Part shown: positions 1 to 8,915 of the stretch, piece by piece | Layout: each line of letters opens with the position of its first letter | How positions within the stretch are numbered: position 1 is the first letter of the stretch | Source of the DNA: Croceivirga sp. | Lineage (GTDB): Bacteria; Bacteroidota; Bacteroidia; Flavobacteriales; Flavobacteriaceae | Length of the DNA stretch: 64,000 bases | Direction of reading: 5' to 3' | Assembly: GCA_028284665.1 (NCBI GenBank) | Contig: JANQRG010000043.1 | Coordinates: 61,961 to 125,960, forward strand | Program-made: the position numbers and the translations under genes | The notes under the pieces: model-generated | Databases searched by the model: none | Seen by the model: the letters and a program-made list of their open reading frames with translations, nothing else | What the model was told of the DNA's origin: nothing

Positions 1-199
1 GCTCAAATTCACCTTCTATGACCAAAATATCACCTTTGCCATCATTGTTGAAATCGGCAATATTCCGAACTTGAGAGCTGTTTTTTGGTAGGAGTATGTT
101 GTGCTCGAAAACCAATTCCTGACCATATATAGGCTTTAAGCCTGATAATACAATAATAAGAATGAGCGGATTTTTTATACTTCTTTTAAATCTAGCCAT
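1..199 (-). CDS. Secreted FG-GAP repeat protein, N-terminal part (cut by window edge)
   Basis: Only the first 66 codons are present; the gene runs off the left edge. It starts at the ATG whose complement is at 197-199. The N-terminus is basic (MARFKRS) followed by a hydrophobic stretch ending near IYGQE, which looks like a Sec signal peptide with cleavage after Gly or Gln. The mature part then shows a calcium-binding FG-GAP/VCBS blade, with NIADFNNDGKGDILVIEG. The start lies 11 bases after the GH65 stop, so it is probably the last visible gene of the MFS-HAD-GH65 operon. By family it is likely a beta-propeller surface or periplasmic protein; substrate unknown. Confidence 0.75.
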   Translation of the reverse strand, partial: MARFKRSIKNPLILIIVLSGLKPIYGQELVFEHNILLPKNSSQVRNIADFNNDGKGDILVIEGEFE

Positions 200-210
200 G
201 TTCTTCAGTT

Positions 211-2409
211 TTAGATACTAAAAAGGTATTCCCTACCCGGTTGACAATCTTTACTATTATGCTCCCCAACCTGAACAGGAATACCTTTGTGGTTATTTGA
301 GTCTGCACTCAATTTAAGTTCATTGTCGGTGATGCTCACCTTGAACCTACAGTCTTGCCAAACCAGGGAGAAGGATAAATTTCTCCATTGCCTTGGCAGG
401 TTTGGTTTTAGGACTACTTTCTCCGGATTGGGGTAATACCCGCCGAAACCCATAACGGCGGCTTCCCAAAGCACACCGTAACTAGCCAAATGCACTCCGA
501 GTGCACTATCTGCCCTAAGACTATCCAAATCTGCCCTGGAGGCCCGAATAAAATAATCCACCGACTCATCCAGTATTCCAATTCTGGCCCCGGCCAGTGC
601 GAAACCGGCCATACCCAGGGAAGACCCATAGAAACACCTGTCGCTGTAATAATGCCAATTCTTTCTTTGGATATCGATTGGAAAAGCTTCCGGGTCTTGT
701 TTAAATATCAGGGATACATCGGGTTGTTTGGTGGCTTGGGTATGGCCACAGAACCGTTCACTGATACCTCTAAGGTCCTGCGATCGTTCATAGTACCCAT
801 CAAATTCTTCAATAATACCGTCTTCATTGGGCTGAGGTAAATATATTTTGTCTGCCACCTCTGCTATTCTTTCAATATCTTCTTTTGACATGTCCAATTT
901 GTCTACGACCTTCCTGAACACAGGGTCATGAATTAAGTTCAATGCGTACTCCAGCGTCCACTTGCACATGTAATTGGTGAAGGTATTGTTATTTTCTTCG
1001 GTGTGGTATTGATCCGGGCAACCCACCTCCAATAGCTCGTATCTGTCGTTTTCTTTGACCCACTCACTGCGATAGGCAAAGAAACGAGCAATATCGATAA
1101 CCATTTCTGCGCCGTAGTTGACCAGGAACTGTTTGTCGTTTGAGTTCTCATGGTAAAGTCGTATCGCATAAACTACATCTGCGGAAATATGAATTTCGTT
1201 GTCGGGCAAAATAAGCCATGGGGTACATTCTTCCTTACCGGTCTTTGCGGCTTCCCATGGATATTTGGCTCCTTTGTATCCTGCCTTTTCGGCATTGTAA
1301 CGGGCTCCGTCGAGCGTATTGTACCGGTACAACAAAAGGTTGCGCGCCTGTTCCGGATTGGTGAACAGGTAATACGGAAATAAATGGAATTCAGTATCCC
1401 AAAGAATGGCGAATTTGTACCCTTCACCGGTTATACCCTTGACCAATGCCGTGGTTTTTGGATTATCAATGGGTAGGGCCATTTCCATATGCATCACCCC
1501 AAAATTGATCCCTTGTCTGGTATAGGCATCTGCATCTATAAAAAGATCACTTTGTTTGTAGGTTCGCGCTACAGCTTCCTTATGTCTTTTAAGCAATTCT
1601 TCGAAACCAAGCGCTAAGGATGACTTTGCCATTGTATTACATTTTTCCTGATCGGTATCGGTAACGCAGATAACAACGTCCAAAACAACCTTATCGCTTA
1701 GGTCTGCAATGCTATACGCCTGGGCCATATATAAGGTCTGGGCCTTTGGGGGCTGCAACGTCATAAAATTGAACCCATCTGCTGTACCTTGTTTTACAAT
1801 TTCGAAAAGCTTTGTATCCTCATCATTGGTCACGGTATCGTTAAGGTAGGGTTCCAGCCTTATTTTTGCTTCGTGATCATCTCTATTCACTTCATATCGC
1901 AAACAGATGAGGTTTCTATTGTCCCAACTCGCAAATCTCTGTGAATCCACAAAAGTTCGTCTCCATTGACGGTCTCTAAAGGCAAAACGTCTCGAATACC
2001 TAGCTTCATTAATGTGCATCAGCCTTTCATTGGTTACAATCGATACGTTTTCCATTTTTATCAGCTCGTCATCACACCACAAGTTTACCGCAATTGGATT
2101 GGGTAAATTAGGGAGTGTTGTTAACGTCATCTTCTTGTATTCATCGTGATACTTTTCTTTGACCAACTCGGGATCTACGAGTATATGGTCTGCCGGATGT
2201 ACCGGGACCAATTTGCTGGGAGCCTCACAAAAGGAGTCAATTACGTAAAATCCGGGTGATGCCCATGGTGGCATTTCTTCATCGGTGCCGCGCAATCCAA
2301 GATAGCCATTTGCCACACTATAAAAAGTACCCATTAACCCTTCCATTTCAGGCACGGAATTTTCATGCCAAAAATTTACGCTGTTGTCTCTTGCGATGAA
2401 ATCACTCAT
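211..2409 (-). CDS. GH65-family protein with Gln at the catalytic acid position
   Basis: This 732-residue protein has the glycoside hydrolase family 65 layout: an N-terminal beta-sandwich (about 1-260), then an (alpha/alpha)6 barrel (about 300-660) and a short C-terminal beta-sheet cap. Family blocks seen include WDTEFHLFP, KGAKYPWEAA and GVLWEAAVMGFGG. The segment that normally reads GPDE(Y/F)H, whose Glu is the general acid, reads CPDQYH here (codon CAA near 1014-1016). The His-x-Ser-Ser phosphate site of the phosphorylases reads FYGSS. It is therefore unlikely to be a standard maltose, trehalose or kojibiose phosphorylase; a variant hydrolase or another activity on an alpha-glucoside is possible. 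No signal peptide, so cytoplasmic. It lies 22 bases after the HAD phosphatase gene in the MFS-HAD-GH65 operon. Confidence 0.85.
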   Translation of the reverse strand: MSDFIARDNSVNFWHENSVPEMEGLMGTFYSVANGYLGLRGTDEEMPPWASPGFYVIDSFCEAPSKLVPVHPADHILVDPELVKEKYHDEYKKMTLTTLPNLPNPIAVNLWCDDELIKMENVSIVTNERLMHINEARYSRRFAFRDRQWRRTFVDSQRFASWDNRNLICLRYEVNRDDHEAKIRLEPYLNDTVTNDEDTKLFEIVKQGTADGFNFMTLQPPKAQTLYMAQAYSIADLSDKVVLDVVICVTDTDQEKCNTMAKSSLALGFEELLKRHKEAVARTYKQSDLFIDADAYTRQGINFGVMHMEMALPIDNPKTTALVKGITGEGYKFAILWDTEFHLFPYYLFTNPEQARNLLLYRYNTLDGARYNAEKAGYKGAKYPWEAAKTGKEECTPWLILPDNEIHISADVVYAIRLYHENSNDKQFLVNYGAEMVIDIARFFAYRSEWVKENDRYELLEVGCPDQYHTEENNNTFTNYMCKWTLEYALNLIHDPVFRKVVDKLDMSKEDIERIAEVADKIYLPQPNEDGIIEEFDGYYERSQDLRGISERFCGHTQATKQPDVSLIFKQDPEAFPIDIQRKNWHYYSDRCFYGSSLGMAGFALAGARIGILDESVDYFIRASRADLDSLRADSALGVHLASYGVLWEAAVMGFGGYYPNPEKVVLKPNLPRQWRNLSFSLVWQDCRFKVSITDNELKLSADSNNHKGIPVQVGEHNSKDCQPGREYLFSI

Positions 2410-2431
2410 TTTTAATAATCAATTGTAGTGT

Positions 2432-3313
2432 TTATAAAATTTTAATTTGTGCTTTAAGAAAATTTAAAAAACTGGGGACTCCACCACCGACAGACTTTAC
2501 GGATCTGGGCAGTTCAGAGGGTTCTTCATTCACGTCAAAAAAATCTGCCCCTTCAACATGGGGAATGATCATTTCGGCATCGCTGCCTTTTATGGTGGGT
2601 GCAACGAAACCAAATTCATCTCCCCAAAACCCACAGGTTTTGATATCTATTTCTTGGGGTATAATCACTTTTTCCATAAAAAACCGAACGTTATCGGCCT
2701 TGGTGGTCGGTCCGATTTCCAGGAATTTGGCATCCGTGGTAGGTTTTAGATCCATACCAAATTCTTGTGACAGCTTTTTGGTTTTATGAATAAGCGCTTG
2801 AAGCCCGCCTTCCAGTTTGTGCCTTTCCAGCAAAGAATTTACCAATTCCACCTCACTGCCCTTTAAATATTGGTGATCTCCCCGATCGTAATCCACCATC
2901 AAATCAACTTTGCAATAATTGGGCCTGCTAAAGACAATATCGGTCTGGATATTATGCTTTTCGAGTAACCAATAGTGTAGTTCAAAGCAGAATTTGTGAA
3001 TCCTCAACAATTCTTCCTTTTTGGGTAAAGAAGATTTTAATAGAATGGGTATTCCATCATTGTCAAACCCATAGTTGTACGCTCCCCGGCCTAACCCTAA
3101 ATAAAGATTCCTTTTTAATTCCACAGGGATCAATTGATGCAGTTCACCGCTTGCGATATTTTCATACGTTGTGCCGCTTATGATAATGAGCACAACGTTT
3201 TGGCGCAATAATTCAGTCATTAGGGGTATTACCTCATCTGCCGGTGCCTTTCGGCTCTTTACCGCCGTACCATCCCAATCAAAGAAAATTGCCCTATACT
3301 TTTTTGTTTCCAT
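2432..3313 (-). CDS. HAD-superfamily phosphatase
   Basis: Haloacid dehalogenase-type hydrolase of 293 residues. Motif I is DWDGTAV at about residues 11-17 (nucleophile Asp and acid/base Asp), motif II is IISGTT near residue 60, and motif IV is probably WGDEFGF near residue 235. The long insertion between motifs II and III is a C2-type cap, as in sugar phosphatases of the Cof/trehalose-phosphatase kind. It sits between an MFS transporter (6-base gap) and GH65 (22-base gap). GH65 phosphorylases are often paired with a beta-phosphoglucomutase of the HAD fold, but this protein is larger and its cap type differs, so a sugar-phosphate phosphatase is more likely. Exact substrate unknown; cytoplasmic. 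Confidence 0.8.
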   Translation of the reverse strand: METKKYRAIFFDWDGTAVKSRKAPADEVIPLMTELLRQNVVLIIISGTTYENIASGELHQLIPVELKRNLYLGLGRGAYNYGFDNDGIPILLKSSLPKKEELLRIHKFCFELHYWLLEKHNIQTDIVFSRPNYCKVDLMVDYDRGDHQYLKGSEVELVNSLLERHKLEGGLQALIHKTKKLSQEFGMDLKPTTDAKFLEIGPTTKADNVRFFMEKVIIPQEIDIKTCGFWGDEFGFVAPTIKGSDAEMIIPHVEGADFFDVNEEPSELPRSVKSVGGGVPSFLNFLKAQIKIL

Positions 3314-3319
3314 TCCGCT

Positions 3320-4486
3320 TTACACTTGCTTCGGTTTTGACCTGACAAAGAAGAAATAGGTTAGTATTGAGATTATCGCCAATGCGACGGCGTTGTAAAA
3401 GAACATATTATGCACTGAGAATTTATCTATAAGGAATCCTGCAATGGCATTGCCCAATAATGCCCCAAGTCCGTTATAAGATGCCCACATCAAAGATTGA
3501 CCTGTGGCTCTCCATTCGGAGGGTACCAGTCTGTTCATGGTTTCCACCATGGTCACAAAAAACAGTGCAAATGAGATCCCGTGGGTGAACTCAACAAACA
3601 AAACGAATTTTGGGTCATGGATTATGGAATACAGATACATGCGTAATGCCGTAACCGTCATGGTGAATAAAAACACTTTGCGAAGACCGAACTTTTTGAT
3701 CAACCATGCTGAAATAAAGTAAAAGGGAATTTCACTCATGCCTTCGAAGCTAAATGCCCAGCCGATCAAAGAAGTTGAAGCATTCATGTCATCGAGGTAG
3801 ACGCCCAGGAATGTTTGAATACAGAAAGAGGTTATCGCAACAAAAAGAATGATGATGAGAAAACGGATCAACTCACCGTTTTTTAGAACAGGTCCCAGAT
3901 TTCTGAGATTAAGTTCCAATCCGGTTACATTGGATTGTACCGATTTTATCCTGTAAACAAATACAATGTTCAGAAAGTAAAGAACCGCTGCTATCGGAAA
4001 TATAAGTTTCAACTCATTGTTTTCTATAAAGTAGCCAACTATGGGTGCAGCTATTAACCATCCCAGGGATCCCAACATCCTCAAATGGCCGTAGGAGATC
4101 TTCTTTTGGCCTTCAATATAATCCAGGGCCAAACTATCTATTAAGGGAGGGACCGGATTGAATACAATGGCAAAGAAGGCCATCCAACTGGCAAAGAAGA
4201 CGAAGGTATTGCCCAACAAAAATCCAATCAGTGAAATCGAAGAGATGATTATTGAAATCATCAGGGTCTTTTTTCGTCCCCATTTATCCGCCCCAAAGCC
4301 CCAAAAGGGTAGTGCGACGAACATGGCCACAAATAATATGGTAACCACCAGACCGGACTGGGTACTTGACAGCCCTTCTTTTTCAAGAAACAACGTAAAA
4401 AGCGGAAACCAAGCTGCCCCGGCGGCATAGGTCAGTAAATACACCATGCCAATATTTACACTCTGGCTGTTCAAGTATGAACCCAT
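3320..4486 (-). CDS. MFS sugar transporter
   Basis: Major facilitator with about 12 transmembrane helices in 388 residues. The loop between helices 2 and 3 carries the MFS signature FGADKWGRKKTL. The layout resembles the LacY-like/MFS_1-like group of oligosaccharide or nucleoside proton symporters. I chose the ATG at 4486 (MGSYLNSQ); a TTG two codons upstream is also in frame. It heads the operon with the HAD phosphatase, GH65 and a secreted FG-GAP protein, which suggests it imports the disaccharide that GH65 meets. Its promoter carries the palindrome shared with the SusC and ilvD-like operons, so it is probably repressed by the same LacI-type factor. Confidence 0.85.
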   Translation of the reverse strand: MGSYLNSQSVNIGMVYLLTYAAGAAWFPLFTLFLEKEGLSSTQSGLVVTILFVAMFVALPFWGFGADKWGRKKTLMISIIISSISLIGFLLGNTFVFFASWMAFFAIVFNPVPPLIDSLALDYIEGQKKISYGHLRMLGSLGWLIAAPIVGYFIENNELKLIFPIAAVLYFLNIVFVYRIKSVQSNVTGLELNLRNLGPVLKNGELIRFLIIILFVAITSFCIQTFLGVYLDDMNASTSLIGWAFSFEGMSEIPFYFISAWLIKKFGLRKVFLFTMTVTALRMYLYSIIHDPKFVLFVEFTHGISFALFFVTMVETMNRLVPSEWRATGQSLMWASYNGLGALLGNAIAGFLIDKFSVHNMFFYNAVALAIISILTYFFFVRSKPKQV

Positions 4487-4561
4487 AAACAATTTTTTAT
4501 TGAATACTATACTCTTTGGTTTTCAGTGCAACCAGAAGAAAGTATTGCGCTACTATGAAAT

Positions 4562-4591
4562 CAAATATATAAATAATGTTATCGATAACAT
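4562..4591 (-). promoter_or_regulatory. Promoter with LacI-type operator for the MFS-HAD-GH65 operon
   Basis: On the minus strand a TATATTTG box (4562-4569) matches the Bacteroidota -7 consensus TAnnTTTG. Six bases upstream lies the perfect 16-bp palindrome ATGTTATCGATAACAT (4576-4591), in the spacer between the -33 and -7 regions, a position that suits a repressor. The predicted transcription start is about 70 bases before the MFS ATG. The same 14-bp core occurs at 17004-17017 and 18675-18688. Confidence 0.75.
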
Positions 4592-4718
4592 AAAAAATTT
4601 CTTATTATTTCCATAGCGGTACAGTAAAAACTTCAAAAAATCAGGTTGCGATCTCCCTTTTTAAAACATACAAGCCCAATAACCCTTGAACAAATGACAG
4701 CAAACTTTTGCAGTCAAA

Positions 4719-5630
4719 TCAATCCGTTTGAACTGGCATAAAGACTTCAGCTTCCCATGAGCGTTCGTTCCCGTCAGTAATTGGGTTGTTTAAATAGACT
4801 TCCAGGGGAGTAAAACTAACGGGTAGGGCATTATTTTCTGCATATTCAATTAATTCGTACCAAGCCCTGTCTGAGTATCTGTAATTCCCAAAATATTTGA
4901 TTTTTAGTGAGTTGTAACTTTTTGTTTTCTTGAATTTGATGGTTTCATGATGAGGGAGGTTATCATAAACATCAATCGGAAAGCAAAAATTATATTTGAT
5001 TCTTTGAGAATCCAGATCCCAATCCAAAACCTCAAGATACGGGTTGCCGGCAAGGGCTATGTCCTCTTCAGAAAGAAAAGCTGTGATGAACGCAGTATTA
5101 GCCATCATTTTGTTTGCTTTTGAAGCTATATCTCCTTCGAGCGCTACGTACGCACACCAATGCTCAGGTGATCTCGCATGTATAATGGTATCGCTAACAG
5201 TAGTAGCGGTTAAAAAGTTATTTAAGTATTCCCTGAAGTTCTTAAACGCTTCCAGGGTGCTGTCTTTTATCGGGTTATTTCCAATCAAGATCTGAAACCG
5301 GTCAGCTACGCCACCCTCCAACAGATTGACCCCTATCTTCACTTTGGTAACCGAATCATTAGTATCGTTTATCTCCCAGTTGACACGATAGCCTTTCTCT
5401 GAAATCCAGATATGCTGCTGAACCGTCTTAAAAGCGATTTTTTTTCTTGTAACGACTGAATCAATAGAGGCGATAGAACTGGTTGTCCAATCGTTAATTT
5501 TTTGAAACACCACACCTTTTGGTGTGGCCACATTAAAAGTATATTGGTGGTCATACTTTTTTATAAAAAAATACCACACGGCCAGGGTGCCAATAAGAAA
5601 GAGCAATAAAAACCGGATTCTCCGTTTCAT
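4719..5630 (-). CDS. Membrane-anchored protein with SRPBCC-like and GyrI-like domains
   Basis: A protein of 303 residues with one N-terminal membrane anchor (about residues 5-23, LLLFLIGTLAVWYFF). It is followed by a START/SRPBCC-like segment (about 30-140, with FNVATPKGVVFQKINDWTT) and a C-terminal GyrI-like or AraC effector-binding domain (about 150-303, with YFGNYRYSDRAWYELIEYAEN and LEVYLNNP). Related flavobacterial proteins are annotated only as SRPBCC/GyrI-like. It is 21 bases after the second FG-GAP lipoprotein and ends the SusCD operon. GyrI-like domains bind small hydrophobic or cationic ligands; here the domain would face the periplasm. Function unknown. Confidence 0.7.
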   Translation of the reverse strand: MKRRIRFLLLFLIGTLAVWYFFIKKYDHQYTFNVATPKGVVFQKINDWTTSSIASIDSVVTRKKIAFKTVQQHIWISEKGYRVNWEINDTNDSVTKVKIGVNLLEGGVADRFQILIGNNPIKDSTLEAFKNFREYLNNFLTATTVSDTIIHARSPEHWCAYVALEGDIASKANKMMANTAFITAFLSEEDIALAGNPYLEVLDWDLDSQRIKYNFCFPIDVYDNLPHHETIKFKKTKSYNSLKIKYFGNYRYSDRAWYELIEYAENNALPVSFTPLEVYLNNPITDGNERSWEAEVFMPVQTD

Positions 5631-5651
5631 CCTAATTGGAATTCGTCAAAA

Positions 5652-8600
5652 TTATGGCTTGTGGAAAACTAATTTGTAGAACCCTGTTGTACCATTGTTC
5701 ACCGGGGCTACTAAAACCGGATGATTCCCAATAGTAATGATTTGTAGATCCGTGACCACTTTATTACTAAAGTTCAGCCCAATCTCATGGCCCGGCATCA
5801 ACTTTTCCTCATTATAGAGTACAGCACCCGAAAATCCATCAAATTGGCCGTGAAATGGTTCTGAACCAAAGAAATTACCTGCTGCGAGTACCTCTTGTTT
5901 TCCATCTTGGTCAAAATCGTAGGACAAAAAACAGTTAACAGGGGCAATTTGTACCTCTTGTGGCAATTCTTCAAAGTGAAAATTACCATTTACGTTCCGC
6001 AAAAAGCCTGAAGCCAGGGTGTTGACCTCAAATAGCGTTGCATTTTTTAAGGCTTCAGGAGCGATAACACCATCAATAGTTGTACCGGCAAAACTCTCGT
6101 AATTCGTAAATTTCCTTTTTACCAGACTTTCCATTTGACCTGATAGTTCATTAAGGCCATTTATGGGAAAATATGATCCGTCTTTATAAATGGCCACAAC
6201 GGTTTCATGAGTTTGGTTGCCATCCAAATCACCGTAATACATTTTCATGGGATGCTCAGAAGAAGCGACAAACTTTGAATTGCACCCCCAATTACCCAAA
6301 AGATAATCCAGATCACCATCTTTGTCAATATCAAATGCATGCACTGCCCGCCAGAGTCCACCGAGTTTTTGGTTCAGTTTTAAGGGGCTGACATCTGATA
6401 GCGTTTTCCCATTGTTTTTCAGGAAAACGGGCGACATCCATTCTCCAACAACAATCAGGTCTTTAATTTGATCTCCGTCAAAATCGGTCCAAACGGCATC
6501 GGTGATCATGCCGATGTTTTCAAGGGCGTCTATGTTTTGCACTTCAAAACTACCGTTTTGGTTGATGAGTAGAAACGATGTTGATGGTTTGCCAAAGTCA
6601 CTGGGCTCGGCGTAAACCCCAACGAAAAGATCCAAATCCCCGTCATTGTCCATATCGTGGGGTCTAATGACACTGGTGTTAACATAAAGTTTTGGCAGTT
6701 TGGCCTTTTTCCAACCCCCGTCCTGTTGTAGATAAAGCCTATCGAGTAAGGCCGTATTGTTTCCAAAAAACTCGCCTCCTCCCGAGGCAACCAGAATATC
6801 GGTTAGCCCATCACCATTATAGTCATTTAAGCTTACACTTTCGTCTTCGGTGATGGAGTCATTGAGAATTACTTCAATGTTTTGCCGTTCAAATGCTCCG
6901 TCTTTGTGGAAATAGACCGAACTGGGAATATGCTTCGAGCTACCAAAAAAAATGTCTTCCTTACCATCTCCGTTGATATCACCTACGGCCAGTGCCGGCC
7001 CTCGATTTGAGATTTTGTATGGGATCAGTTTTTGCCGGTTAAAGTCATTGTACTTATTCTCCTTATGGGAATGCTTTATTGTAAAATCATCAATCTGCTC
7101 GAAATGAAATTGAGGGGGGTCCAAATCAGCAATATCAATTTCTCGTTTGTGGTTTTCTTCCGTAGGGGTCAATACTAAGGTCGTATTGATTTCAACATCA
7201 TAGTGAGCATTTACAATGCCATTCGGCCATTTTACAAGTAAAGAATCTATTTTGGATATTTCTTCAAACCCAAAATGGATCAAAGGTTCTGAGGAGGATT
7301 GAAACCCACGAAACGTATGGAGTTCCTTAAATTGAAATTTTCCACCCTGATAGGCATATACCTTTGTTCCCAGACCAAAAGTGTTGCCTTCTTGCTGCTT
7401 CAGGCGGATCTTTAAAAAAGACGTGTTCTTGCAATTATTGCGGTAAATAGTTGGTGTTCCATTCAAGTTATTCGTTACAATATCAACATCGCCATCGTTA
7501 TCGAAATCCGCAATTGCCGCCCCATTGGATATAAAAGCTTTATCCCCGCTCCATTTGGCAGTCACGTCGGTAAAGGTTAAACCCTTGCCTTTGAATAGTT
7601 TGTTCTGGACGACTCCCGCAGGCATTTTTTTGAGTGCTTCAACATCAATCGTTTTTGAGCTATTCAGTTTTGTTTTGATCTCATCATTGGAAATGAAGTT
7701 GATGTAATCCAAGTCATTAGGTCGTCTTGGAATGCCATTGGTAACAAACAGGTCTTGTTTTGCATCCATATCAAAGTCGGCGAACAGGGCACTCCAACTC
7801 CAATCTGTTGCGGCTACTTTGGCCATTAGGCCCATTTCATTGAAAAACCTGCCACTTCTGTTCACATGGAGCATGTTTCTGGCATATTGCGGATGGTACC
7901 CTAAAACCTCTGTTCGTAAATCAAGATTTGCCTGATTATCATCGCCGGCAGATTTTTTTAAGATCTTCTCTTCAAATGGCAGCATATCCAAAGTCAATAG
8001 CTCTGGAAAACCGTCGTTGTTCAGATCTGCGGCATCACTGCCCATGGAGAACTTACTAAAATGCCCGAAAAAATCCTTGCCCGTTTCCCTGAAAGTGCCA
8101 TCGCCATTGTTTATGTAGAAATAATCATCTTCATGGAAATCGTTACAAACATAAATATCAGGATAACCGTCGTGGTTAAAATCAGATATCGCCAATCCAA
8201 GACCATAACCGTTAGGGCCGCCATAAATACCTGCTTCTTCGCTTACCTCTACAAAAAAATTGTCGTCATTGCGAAGCAGCTTATCGCCACTTTTTTCTGC
8301 CCTGTTGTGCCGAATACTCGATTTGCCAAAGGAATCGGCATTATGTACGGCGTGATTTAACAGGTACATATCCAAATCGCCATCCAGGTCGTAGTCAAAA
8401 AAACCTACTGAAGTTGAGTAGTTTTGGAAGGCCAGTCCGTATGCTTCAGCTTCTTCGGTGAATGTTCCATCCCCATTGTTTATAAACAGTTCGTTATGAC
8501 CCTTAAGCCCATGGATACCGACAACGGCACAAACATAAATATCCAATAAACCGTCCCCATTTACATCCGCCATTACCGTTCCGGTATTCCAATCACTTTT

Positions 8601-8915
8601 TCCGGCCAAACCTGCAATTTTGGTGACATCTTCAAAAAGCATATTGCCTTTATTCAAGTACAGTGTATTATCAACCCTATTGCCGGAAAAAAAAATATCG
8701 GGAAGGCCATCGTTGTTGACATCTCCAACGGCAACCCCACCTCCATTATAGAAGTATAAATAATCCAAAATGCTAAGATCTTCCGCATCGCGGACCTTGT
8801 TAGTAAAGTAAAGGTGGGTATCCCCTGCTTCCAGGATAGTAAATAGGTTACTCTCTTGTGTACAGCAACAGAAAACCAACGGCAAGATCAATATGCAGAG
8901 TGTACTATTCCTCAT
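5652..8915 (-). CDS. FG-GAP/ASPIC-UnbV (CRTAC1-like) lipoprotein 2
   Basis: Very long lipoprotein of 1087 residues. The signal peptide ends in LPLVFCCCTQ, giving a lipobox Cys near residue 16. Many calcium-binding FG-GAP/VCBS blades follow, for example GDVNNDGLPDIFFSG near residue 62, ADVNGDGLLDIYVC, SDFNHDGYPDIYVC and GDINGDGKEDIFFG. A central ASPIC/UnbV domain at about 500-580 contains FRGFQSSSEPLIHFG and VKWPNG. It therefore has two beta-propellers joined by the UnbV module. Its start overlaps the stop of the preceding paralogue by 11 bases, which implies translational coupling. In other Bacteroidota such proteins accompany SusCD pairs and are thought to sit on the cell surface; the glycan bound here is unknown. 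Confidence 0.9.
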   Translation of the reverse strand: MRNSTLCILILPLVFCCCTQESNLFTILEAGDTHLYFTNKVRDAEDLSILDYLYFYNGGGVAVGDVNNDGLPDIFFSGNRVDNTLYLNKGNMLFEDVTKIAGLAGKSDWNTGTVMADVNGDGLLDIYVCAVVGIHGLKGHNELFINNGDGTFTEEAEAYGLAFQNYSTSVGFFDYDLDGDLDMYLLNHAVHNADSFGKSSIRHNRAEKSGDKLLRNDDNFFVEVSEEAGIYGGPNGYGLGLAISDFNHDGYPDIYVCNDFHEDDYFYINNGDGTFRETGKDFFGHFSKFSMGSDAADLNNDGFPELLTLDMLPFEEKILKKSAGDDNQANLDLRTEVLGYHPQYARNMLHVNRSGRFFNEMGLMAKVAATDWSWSALFADFDMDAKQDLFVTNGIPRRPNDLDYINFISNDEIKTKLNSSKTIDVEALKKMPAGVVQNKLFKGKGLTFTDVTAKWSGDKAFISNGAAIADFDNDGDVDIVTNNLNGTPTIYRNNCKNTSFLKIRLKQQEGNTFGLGTKVYAYQGGKFQFKELHTFRGFQSSSEPLIHFGFEEISKIDSLLVKWPNGIVNAHYDVEINTTLVLTPTEENHKREIDIADLDPPQFHFEQIDDFTIKHSHKENKYNDFNRQKLIPYKISNRGPALAVGDINGDGKEDIFFGSSKHIPSSVYFHKDGAFERQNIEVILNDSITEDESVSLNDYNGDGLTDILVASGGGEFFGNNTALLDRLYLQQDGGWKKAKLPKLYVNTSVIRPHDMDNDGDLDLFVGVYAEPSDFGKPSTSFLLINQNGSFEVQNIDALENIGMITDAVWTDFDGDQIKDLIVVGEWMSPVFLKNNGKTLSDVSPLKLNQKLGGLWRAVHAFDIDKDGDLDYLLGNWGCNSKFVASSEHPMKMYYGDLDGNQTHETVVAIYKDGSYFPINGLNELSGQMESLVKRKFTNYESFAGTTIDGVIAPEALKNATLFEVNTLASGFLRNVNGNFHFEELPQEVQIAPVNCFLSYDFDQDGKQEVLAAGNFFGSEPFHGQFDGFSGAVLYNEEKLMPGHEIGLNFSNKVVTDLQIITIGNHPVLVAPVNNGTTGFYKLVFHKP

